Source of the DNA: JAYFRL01 sp034925905
GTDB taxonomy: Bacteria; Bacillota; Clostridia; Lachnospirales; Anaerotignaceae
NCBI GenBank assembly: GCA_034925905.1
Contig: JAYFRL010000008.1
Span: 1-64,000 of the forward strand
Reading direction: 5' to 3'
Length of the DNA: 64,000 nt
The translations under genes and the position numbers were made by a program. Under the pieces are notes generated by a model. The model was given only the letters and a program-made list of their open reading frames with translations, did not search any database and was not told where the DNA came from. This document shows, piece after piece, positions 25,463-32,732 of this stretch (positions are counted from its first letter, which is position 1; each line of letters begins with the position of its first letter).

Positions 25463-25798
25463 ATGAAGCTTTTGGTTTGCGTATTGCAAGAGATGGAAAA
25501 ACTCGAACAGCTTTTAAATAAACTGGAATATGCAGGAATTAAAGGAGCGACTGTTTTGCAAAGCAAAGGTATCGCGGTAACCCTTTTAGACTCTAAAAAA
25601 GATATACCGTTTTTAGGCAACCTTCGCTCTGTGCTTGACCCTGAAAGGGAAGAAAACTGCACTATATTTATAGTGCTAAACGAAGAAAAGGTAGACATTG
25701 CTATTAAAACAATAGAAGAAACGATTGGTGACATTAACGCCCCAAATACAGGCATAATATTTACAGCACCCGTAGACTTCGCAAAAGGAATCAGATAA
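25463..25798 (+). CDS. PII-like small signalling protein
   Basis: The 111-residue protein has the alternating beta-alpha pattern and length of the GlnB-like (PII) superfamily, starting MKLLVCVLQEMEKLEQLLNKL, with AGIKGATVLQSKG in the T-loop position. It lacks the classic uridylylated Tyr motif of GlnB. It precedes a cation:proton antiporter by 12 nt with AAGGAGG upstream, so it probably senses a nucleotide or metabolite and tunes that transporter. The ligand is unknown. Confidence 0.65.
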   Translation: MKLLVCVLQEMEKLEQLLNKLEYAGIKGATVLQSKGIAVTLLDSKKDIPFLGNLRSVLDPEREENCTIFIVLNEEKVDIAIKTIEETIGDINAPNTGIIFTAPVDFAKGIR

Positions 25799-25810
25799 GG
25801 TGGCGACAAA

Positions 25811-26983
25811 ATGGGAATTATTTTTTATCTTTCAGTAACCCTGTTTGCCGGCCTTTTAGGCGGTAAACTTATAAAATATCTAAAGCTCCCAGATGTAACG
25901 GGATATTTAATTATGGGGCTTCTAATAGGTCCGTCTATTTCAGGGCTATTAACCGCGCAGGTTGTTGATAGCCTTTCTATGGTATCAGAGATTGCCCTTG
26001 GGTTTATAGCTTTTTCAATAGGTGATGAATTTAAATTAAGCTATTTTAAACGCGTTGGCTTCACGCCTATTGTTATTGCAATTTTTGAAAGCATTGTAGC
26101 CGTAATATTTGTTACGGTAGGGCTTATAATAAGCGGGCATTCAATCCCTTTTTCATTGGTTTTAGGTTCTATTGCAGCGGCAACGGCTCCGGCTGCAACA
26201 ATTATGGTTATACGTCAATATTCTGCAAAAGGGCCTGTAACGGAAACTCTTTTAAGTGTTGTTGCGCTTGATGATGCGGTTGCGCTTATAGCATTCGGAG
26301 TAGCCGTCGCATTTGCAAAAGTTTTTGTAAACACCCATGGCATTTCATTGATTAAAAACATAATAACCCCGTTTTTGGGTATTTTTGAATCATTTGGGAT
26401 AGGTATTGTTTTGGGGATAGCAATAACATTTTTAGTTAAATTTTTCAAGTCTGCCGGCAATAAGCTTTCCCTTGCCATAGCTTTTGTGTTTATTGCAACT
26501 GCTATTGCGAATTACCTTGATATAAGCACACTTCTCACAGTAATGTCTATGAGCGCAGTATTTTCAAATCTCTGTAAAAGCTCCTCTGAGGTTATGAACA
26601 TAACAGACAGTATAACACCACCCATATTTATAATGTTTTTTGTTCTTTCTGGGGCTGAGCTTGATCTATCAATATTGCCTTCCATAGGTCTTGTGGGAGT
26701 AATATATATTGTTCTCCGCGTTTTTGGCAAGATGACCGGAGCTTGGTTTGGCGCTGTTATAATGCACGCGCCCAAAACGGTTCAGAAAAATCTCGGACCG
26801 GCTCTTTTGCCTCAGGCTGGAGTCGCAATAGGCTTAGCCATGGTTGCTCACACTGTTGTACCCGAATATGCGGATATAATACGCGCAGTTGTGCTTTGCG
26901 GAACTTTAATATATGAACTGATCGGGCCAATAGCTGCAAAATGGGCATTAACAAAAGCGGGAGAAATAAAACCATTACCTTAA
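25811..26983 (+). CDS. CPA2-family cation:proton antiporter
   Basis: This 390-residue membrane protein of the Na+/H+ exchanger (KefB/NapA-like) fold has about 12 hydrophobic segments. LGGKLIKYLKLPDVTGYLIMG near the N-terminus and SVVALDDAVALIAFGVAVA (the ion-site DD pair) are typical. There is no C-terminal TrkA-N domain, so control may come from the PII-like protein encoded immediately upstream. A terminator lies at 26993-27020. Confidence 0.88.
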   Translation: MGIIFYLSVTLFAGLLGGKLIKYLKLPDVTGYLIMGLLIGPSISGLLTAQVVDSLSMVSEIALGFIAFSIGDEFKLSYFKRVGFTPIVIAIFESIVAVIFVTVGLIISGHSIPFSLVLGSIAAATAPAATIMVIRQYSAKGPVTETLLSVVALDDAVALIAFGVAVAFAKVFVNTHGISLIKNIITPFLGIFESFGIGIVLGIAITFLVKFFKSAGNKLSLAIAFVFIATAIANYLDISTLLTVMSMSAVFSNLCKSSSEVMNITDSITPPIFIMFFVLSGAELDLSILPSIGLVGVIYIVLRVFGKMTGAWFGAVIMHAPKTVQKNLGPALLPQAGVAIGLAMVAHTVVPEYADIIRAVVLCGTLIYELIGPIAAKWALTKAGEIKPLP

Positions 26984-26992
26984 AAAGTTTCT

Positions 26993-27020
26993 ACGCTGCC
27001 AAAAAAGCAGCGTTTTTTTA
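26993..27020 (+). terminator. Terminator after the antiporter gene
   Basis: ACGCTGC (26993-26999) pairs with GCAGCGT (27007-27013) and is followed by T7. Confidence 0.85.
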
Positions 27021-27104
27021 TGCGTATTTTTTTATATTTTACCATGTTCGCCTTTTTTAAAATCCATATATTTGCTATACTGTTTTTATTAAGGAGATGG
27101 CAAA

Positions 27105-28418
27105 ATGAAAAAAAAGAAACTTATTATTATAATTGCAGTTATTGCCGTATTTTTGCTCTCATATGCCTGCGGAAAAAATCAAAATACCGAACCTGCATCA
27201 AGTGTTTTGGACTCTTCCGAAAAAACTGAAAATACGAATGCTTCGGAAAAACCTAAAGAGGAAACCCCTTCTTCTCCGGAAAACAATTCAGGCAAACAAG
27301 AAAAACCAGACAGCGAAGTTGGCAAAAGCTTAAAAGTACATTTTATAGACGTTGGCCAGGCAGACTCAATCCTTATAGAATTAAACGGAAAATTTATGCT
27401 TATTGACGCCGGAAACAACGCCGATGCCGAAACCGTGACAAATTACCTCAAAAATTGCGGTGTGGTCTCTCTTGAATATGTTATAGGAACCCATCCGCAT
27501 GAAGACCACATAGGTTCTTTGGATACAGTCATCGAAAATTTTGACGTTGAAAAAATTATAATGCCTCAAAAAGTGAATTCAACAAAAACATTTGAAGATG
27601 TTTTAACAGCTATTGAAAATAAAGGGCTAAAAATAACGGCGCCGACAACAGGCGAAAATTATAGCCTTGGCGACGCCGGATTTATAATACTTGCGCCTAA
27701 CGGAGATTACGGAGATGAGCTTAACAACTGGTCTGTCGGTATAAAGCTCACATACGGAAAAACAAGCTTTGTTATGTGCGGAGACGCAGAGGAAGCTGCT
27801 GAAGGTGACATACTTAAGACAGGAATTGACATATCGGCGAATGTTTTAAAAATCGGTCACCACGGAAGCTCTACCTCAACGTCCGAAAGCTTTTTGAATG
27901 CCGTAAACCCTGAATACGCAGTTATAAGCGTAGGTGAAGGCAACGATTACGGGCATCCGCACCAGGAAACGCTTGATAATCTTTTACAAAAAGGAATTAA
28001 AATTTTAAGAACAGATAAAAACGGAACCATAATTGCCGAAAGTGATGGAGAGAATATTTCTTGGGAAATGGAAAAGGGTTCTTTTTATAGCTCCTCTGAT
28101 AACCTTAGCAAATCCGAATATACAAAAGCCGAAGAATCTTCTCCGGCAGAAACTGCTTCTGGTACCGTAACGCAAAAAACTGAAACTAAAAATATTGAAC
28201 CCGAAAAAACAGAACCTCAAAACATCGAAACCCAAACACCCGAAGCCGAAAACACTAAAACTGTTTCTTATATACTTAACACAAGTACTAAAAAATTCCA
28301 TCTCCCAAGCTGTGCCTCCGTCAGTAAAATAAAAGCTGAAAATTATGCGGAGTTTTTTGGTTCAAGAGAGGAAGCCATAAGCGCGGGATATGAGCCTTGC
28401 GGAAACTGCAAGCCATAG
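27105..28418 (+). CDS. Secreted ComEC-like metallo-beta-lactamase-fold hydrolase with C-terminal Cys-rich domain
   Basis: The 437-residue exported protein has an N-terminal hydrophobic anchor with a Cys at its end (LLSYAC, a poor lipobox) and a Ser/Glu/Pro linker. Then follows an MBL-fold domain with THPHEDHIG and GHHGSSTS, matching the soluble ComEC/Rec2-type domain. A second low-complexity linker (TETKNIEPEKTEPQ) leads to a C-terminal domain ending PCGNCKP, like the Ada-type metal-binding/nucleic acid modules found on such proteins. It probably hydrolyses a phosphoester or nucleic acid outside the cell. A DUF3006 gene follows by 13 nt. Confidence 0.82.
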   Translation: MKKKKLIIIIAVIAVFLLSYACGKNQNTEPASSVLDSSEKTENTNASEKPKEETPSSPENNSGKQEKPDSEVGKSLKVHFIDVGQADSILIELNGKFMLIDAGNNADAETVTNYLKNCGVVSLEYVIGTHPHEDHIGSLDTVIENFDVEKIIMPQKVNSTKTFEDVLTAIENKGLKITAPTTGENYSLGDAGFIILAPNGDYGDELNNWSVGIKLTYGKTSFVMCGDAEEAAEGDILKTGIDISANVLKIGHHGSSTSTSESFLNAVNPEYAVISVGEGNDYGHPHQETLDNLLQKGIKILRTDKNGTIIAESDGENISWEMEKGSFYSSSDNLSKSEYTKAEESSPAETASGTVTQKTETKNIEPEKTEPQNIETQTPEAENTKTVSYILNTSTKKFHLPSCASVSKIKAENYAEFFGSREEAISAGYEPCGNCKP

Positions 28419-28431
28419 AAGGAGGTAAAGC

Positions 28432-28644
28432 ATGAAACTTACGATAGACAGAATAGAAGAGGATTTTGCCGTTTGCGAAGACGAAAATAAAAATATGCTT
28501 AACATAAAGCTATCCGAGATACCCTTTGAGGTTAATGAAGGGGATATTATCGGTCTTTCTGAAAATTCTTTTACAAGGCTTGAAAAAGAAACAGCTTTGT
28601 GCAAAAAAGATCTTGAAAAAAGGTTTAAAGGTCTTTTTGAATAA
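28432..28644 (+). CDS. DUF3006 domain protein
   Basis: This 70-residue protein begins MKLTIDRIEEDFAVCEDE, the DUF3006 pattern of a small beta-rich fold. DUF3006 genes are very often directly downstream of ComEC-like secreted MBL hydrolases, as here (13 nt, GGAGG upstream). It may bind or modulate the hydrolase, but its function is unknown. Confidence 0.85.
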   Translation: MKLTIDRIEEDFAVCEDENKNMLNIKLSEIPFEVNEGDIIGLSENSFTRLEKETALCKKDLEKRFKGLFE

Positions 28645-28756
28645 GTTTATTCCATTATTTTTATTAATGTTTTACAGCGAAAATTGTTGTTTTTTTGATA
28701 TTTCTTATTTATCATATAATATATGACTAAAGCATTTTTGAGAGGAGAATATTAAA

Positions 28757-30208
28757 ATGCCACTTAAGAACGGGGAACAATACATAGAAAGTTTAAAAAA
28801 AATCAGGATGCGGATATATTTATTCGGCGAAGAAATTCATACAGCTGTCGGAAATCCTATCCTCCAACCTTCTATAAATTCCTTAAAAATGACATATGAC
28901 CTTGCCTGTGATCCTCAATATGAAGATATTATGACAACAATTTCACATTTGACAGGAGAAAAGATAAACCGTTTCACGCATATTCATCAAAGCACGGAAG
29001 ACCTTGTAAAAAAAGTTAAAATGCAAAGGCTCTTAGGTCAAAAAACAGCCGCTTGTTTTCAAAGATGCGTTGGTATGGATGCATTTAACGCGGTTTACAG
29101 CACAACATTTGAAGTTGATGAAAAATACGGAACCTCTTATCATGAAAACTTCAAGAAATTCGCAAAATACTGCCAGACAAACGATTTGGTTGTTGACGGC
29201 GCAATGACAGACCCTAAGGGCGACCGTTCCCTTCCGCCAAGCGCGCAAAAAGACCCTGATCTTTACCTTCACGTTGTTGAAAGGCGCAAGGACGGAATAG
29301 TTGTGTGCGGCGCAAAAGCCCACCAAACAGGGATATGCAATTCGCATGAAGTTTTAGTTATGCCAACTGTGGCAATGGGTCCGGATGACAAGGACTATGC
29401 TGTTTCTTTTGCCGTTCCTCTGGATTCCGAAGGATTATTCATGATAGTTGGACGCCAGAGCTGCGATACGCGTAAGCTTGAAGGTTCTCAAATAGACGTC
29501 GGAAACAGCCAATTTGGCGGGGTTGAAGCTTTAACAATTTTTGAAAATGTTTTCGTTCCAAACGAAAGGATATTCTTAAACGGTGAAACTGATTTTGCCG
29601 GCATGCTCGTTGAACGCTTTGCAGGCTACCATAGGCAAAGCTACGGCGGATGCAAAGTTGGCGTGGGCGACGTTTTAATAGGCGCATCCGCTCTTGCAGC
29701 GCAATATAACGGAGCCGAAAAAGCTTCCCATGTTAAAGATAAAATTATAGAAATGACTCATTTAAACGAAACCCTTTACTCCTGCGGAATTGCCTGTTCT
29801 GCAGAAGGCAACAAAACAAAATCAGGCAATTATATTATAAATCTCTTGCTTGCAAACGTATGTAAGCAAAATGTAACAAGATTCCCGTATGAAATAGCAC
29901 GGCTTGCCGAAGACATAGCTGGCGGGCTTATGGTTACGGCTCCGTCTGAAAAAGACCTTAAAAATCCGGTCACAAAAGAATATATAGAAAAATATTTTGC
30001 AGCTTCACCTTCATGTCCGTCTGTCGAGGCTAGGATACGCATAATGCGCCTCATAGAAAATATTACATTAGGGACTGCCGCCGTAGGCTACAGAACTGAA
30101 TCCATGCATGGGGCAGGCAGCCCGCAGGCTCAAAGAGTAATGATAGCAAGGCAAGGCAACACAGAATCTAAGAAAGAAATGGCTAAGAAAATAGCAAAAA
30201 TAGACTGA
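28757..30208 (+). CDS. abfD: 4-Hydroxybutyryl-CoA dehydratase / vinylacetyl-CoA delta-isomerase
   Basis: This [4Fe-4S]/FAD radical enzyme dehydrates 4-hydroxybutyryl-CoA to crotonyl-CoA. The 483-residue length and sequence match AbfD of aminobutyrate-fermenting clostridia. The cluster ligands are all present: C100, C104, H292 and C299 (CFQRC; YHRQSYGGC). MHGAGSPQAQRVMIARQGN closes the protein as expected. It links succinate or 4-aminobutyrate degradation to butyrate formation. The usual partners (4-hydroxybutyrate dehydrogenase, CoA-transferase) are not adjacent. It has its own GAGGAG site and terminator. Confidence 0.93.
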   Translation: MPLKNGEQYIESLKKIRMRIYLFGEEIHTAVGNPILQPSINSLKMTYDLACDPQYEDIMTTISHLTGEKINRFTHIHQSTEDLVKKVKMQRLLGQKTAACFQRCVGMDAFNAVYSTTFEVDEKYGTSYHENFKKFAKYCQTNDLVVDGAMTDPKGDRSLPPSAQKDPDLYLHVVERRKDGIVVCGAKAHQTGICNSHEVLVMPTVAMGPDDKDYAVSFAVPLDSEGLFMIVGRQSCDTRKLEGSQIDVGNSQFGGVEALTIFENVFVPNERIFLNGETDFAGMLVERFAGYHRQSYGGCKVGVGDVLIGASALAAQYNGAEKASHVKDKIIEMTHLNETLYSCGIACSAEGNKTKSGNYIINLLLANVCKQNVTRFPYEIARLAEDIAGGLMVTAPSEKDLKNPVTKEYIEKYFAASPSCPSVEARIRIMRLIENITLGTAAVGYRTESMHGAGSPQAQRVMIARQGNTESKKEMAKKIAKID

Positions 30209-30217
30209 TTTTAAATA

Positions 30218-30247
30218 AAGCGGAGGCTTAGGCTTCCGCTTATTTTT
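30218..30247 (+). terminator. Terminator of abfD
   Basis: An inverted repeat around AAGCGGA ... TCCGCTT (30218-30241) is followed by ATTTTTG, 10 nt after the abfD stop. Confidence 0.75.
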
Positions 30248-30370
30248 GCCTTTTTTATTTAAGCCTACAGATCATAAATTTTTATCTTTTGATTTTTTAG
30301 GTTATTTATTGTTAAAATATGCTGTATCTGCTAAAATAACTGTTAAATAAAGGTTTTGGGAGGTCTTTTT

Positions 30371-31384
30371 TTGATAGAAATATCGGTTAAAGAAAATCTT
30401 GAAAAGTATTTGCTTGATAAAAACATAGTTGATAAAAATATCCCTTACAGCTATTTTTACTGCAATGGCGGAGTTTCCTGCACTGTTGTCTTCCTGCGAA
30501 GAGGTTCTGAGGAAATGATAATAAAGCAGGCTCTTGCACAGCTTAAAACGGCGGAGACCTGGCTTTGTGACCAAAACAGGATGTATATCGAGCAGGAAAG
30601 CAACTCTATATATCATTTGCTCGTGCCCGATTGCGCTCCCGAGGTCTATTTTTATGACAGTGAAAATTATATATACGGGCGTAAAGCAGCTCCTGAGAAT
30701 GCAAGGATGTGGAAAACAGACCTTCTTTCGGGGCGCTTTGATTTTAATGTTTCAAGAAAGGTTATTTCTTCTCTTGCGACCGTACATGAAAAATGCGCAA
30801 ATAATCCTGAAATTTACGAGAAATTCAAGGATAAATCCATATTCTACGATTTAAGGATATCGCCGTATATAGAGTTTACCGCCAAAAAATATCCCGAGTT
30901 AAAAGACCTTGCCGGGCATGTGAGCGCTTTTCTTATGGACAGCAGCATAACTCTTGTTCACGGAGATTTCAGCCCTAAAAACATAATGATAGATAATGAT
31001 GATGTTTATATTTTGGATTACGAGGTTGCTCATTACGGACACCCCGCGTTTGACCTCGCCTTTTTTACAAACCATTTCCTGCTCAAAATGGTTAAAAACA
31101 AACGCTATTCCCTTGCAACTGCAAATATGATAAACGAGATGCTGGATTTATATTTTGAAAACATAAGCTATATGGATAAACCAAAGCTTAAAGAAGACTT
31201 TACAAAGCTTCTTGCGCTTTTATTCCTTGCGCGGGTTGACGGAAAATCCCCTGCCGAATATATAACGGACGAAAACGATAAAAAAATGATAAGGGAAATA
31301 GCTTTAAAAATAATAAGCACTGAGCTTTTCGACTATAAGAAAATACTTAAGCTTACGCTTTTATACACAGGAGGAGACATATGA
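30371..31384 (+). CDS. APH-family small-molecule phosphotransferase
   Basis: The 337-residue kinase has an aminoglycoside-phosphotransferase/choline-kinase fold. The Brenner motif is HGDFSPKNIMI and the metal-binding Asp is in YILDYEVAHYGHPAFDLAFF. I place the start at TTG 30371, 7 nt after GGGAGG. The stop overlaps the start of an enolase homologue by 4 nt, so the two are translationally coupled. Family members phosphorylate hydroxyls of small metabolites (e.g. methylthioribose, choline, homoserine) more often than antibiotics. The neighbour suggests a metabolic substrate whose phosphate ester is passed on. Confidence 0.75.
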   Translation: MIEISVKENLEKYLLDKNIVDKNIPYSYFYCNGGVSCTVVFLRRGSEEMIIKQALAQLKTAETWLCDQNRMYIEQESNSIYHLLVPDCAPEVYFYDSENYIYGRKAAPENARMWKTDLLSGRFDFNVSRKVISSLATVHEKCANNPEIYEKFKDKSIFYDLRISPYIEFTAKKYPELKDLAGHVSAFLMDSSITLVHGDFSPKNIMIDNDDVYILDYEVAHYGHPAFDLAFFTNHFLLKMVKNKRYSLATANMINEMLDLYFENISYMDKPKLKEDFTKLLALLFLARVDGKSPAEYITDENDKKMIREIALKIISTELFDYKKILKLTLLYTGGDI

Positions 31385-32670
31385 AAGATTGTACAATTAA
31401 AAAAGTTATAGCGCGCCAGGTTTTTGATTCCAGGGCAAACCCCACGGTCGAGGTTGACATTTACCTTGAATGTGGCGCCTTCGGCCGTGGAACGGTTCCT
31501 TCCGGCGCTTCTACCGGCATATACGAGGCTCTTGAGCTGAGAGACAAGGACGCTTCTTACCTTTCGGGAAAGGGTGTTAAAAAAGCTGTTAAAAACATCA
31601 ATGAAATTATTTCGCCAAGGCTTATAGGTCTGGATGCAAGAAAGCAAAGTGAAATAGACTCCTTAATGATAGAGCTTGACGGAACCGAAAACAAAAGCCG
31701 CCTTGGGGCAAACGCAATGCTGGGCTGCTCCATGGCAGTTGCGCATGCGGCGGCGGACGCGTTGGACCTTCCCCTTTTTAAATATTTGGGCGGAGAGGAC
31801 GCAAAAACCATTCCTGTTCCAATGATACAGATTATAGGTGGAGGGGCTCACGCCGTAAACTCTGTTGACGTCCAGGATTATCTGGTTATACCCATGAGCG
31901 CAAAATCTTTTGCGGAAGGCTTTGAAATGGTTGTTAACGTATATAATGCCGCAAAAAAGATTTTCCAGGTCTTCGGGAAGCCTCTTTCCGTAGCGGACGA
32001 AGGCGGTCTTTGGCCAACGGGCTTTAAAACAAACGAAGAGCCTCTTGCAATACTCACTGACGCCATAAAAACAGCCGGGTATAAGCCTATGGAAGACGTT
32101 GCCATAGCCCTCGACATAGCTTCAAGCGAGTTTTACAACAGCAAAAGCGGAAACTATGAGCTTAGGCTTGAAAATAAGGCCCTTAAAAGAGAAGAATTCA
32201 TAGCTATGCTCTGCGCATGGGTAGAAAAATATCCCATAATCTCTATTGAAGACGGCTGCTCCGAGCTGGATTGGGAAGGCTTCACCTTGCTTACCGAACG
32301 TCTTGGAAACAAAATACAGCTTATAGGCGACGATATATTTACAACAAATATATCAAGGATTTCCGAGGGAATAAAAAATAAAGCATGTAATTCAGTGCTT
32401 ATAAAGCTTAACCAAATAGGTACTATAACCGAGACGCTTCAAGTGATAGAATTTACGCAGAAAAACGGCTACCGCCCTGTTATTTCCGCAAGGTCGGGAG
32501 AAACGGAAGACGCCACAATAGTACACCTTGCAATTGCAACAAATGCGGGCCAGCTTAAAGTCGGCTCCGTTGCAAGAGGCGAAAGAACGGTTAAATGGAA
32601 TGAAGCGATAAGGATGGAAGAGCTTTTGGGGAAGGACGGATATTATCCTTCCGGGAATATCTTTAAATAA
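31381..32670 (+). CDS. Enolase-superfamily protein, divergent paralogue of phosphopyruvate hydratase
   Basis: The 429-residue protein is homologous to enolase over its full length: loop PSGASTG, H157 in GGGAHAVN, D245, E290 and D317 for Mg2+, base K342 in LIKLNQIG, and K405. Two key positions differ. The Glu of the QEF motif (yeast E168) is Asp166 (QDY), and the SHRSGETED motif reads SARSGETED (yeast H373 is Ala370). Canonical enolases keep both. It overlaps an APH-type kinase gene. It may act on a different phosphorylated 2-hydroxy-acid-like substrate. A plain glycolytic role is possible but less likely. Confidence 0.8.
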   Translation: MKDCTIKKVIARQVFDSRANPTVEVDIYLECGAFGRGTVPSGASTGIYEALELRDKDASYLSGKGVKKAVKNINEIISPRLIGLDARKQSEIDSLMIELDGTENKSRLGANAMLGCSMAVAHAAADALDLPLFKYLGGEDAKTIPVPMIQIIGGGAHAVNSVDVQDYLVIPMSAKSFAEGFEMVVNVYNAAKKIFQVFGKPLSVADEGGLWPTGFKTNEEPLAILTDAIKTAGYKPMEDVAIALDIASSEFYNSKSGNYELRLENKALKREEFIAMLCAWVEKYPIISIEDGCSELDWEGFTLLTERLGNKIQLIGDDIFTTNISRISEGIKNKACNSVLIKLNQIGTITETLQVIEFTQKNGYRPVISARSGETEDATIVHLAIATNAGQLKVGSVARGERTVKWNEAIRMEELLGKDGYYPSGNIFK

Positions 32671-32690
32671 ACCCAATTAAACGCATACAA

Positions 32691-32718
32691 AAAAAGGCAT
32701 ATAAGCATATGCCTTTTT
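32691..32718. terminator. Bidirectional terminator between the enolase-like gene and the P-type ATPase
   Basis: A 12-bp perfect stem (32691-32702 with 32707-32718, loop AAGC) has A5 and T5 flanks. The genes on either side converge on it. Confidence 0.85.
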
Positions 32719-32732
32719 TATTTTTATAAATC

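Noticed and set aside
31381..32670. Ordinary glycolytic enolase
   Set aside because: Two active-site positions differ (Asp for Glu168, Ala for His373), so the plain label was replaced by a divergent-paralogue call.
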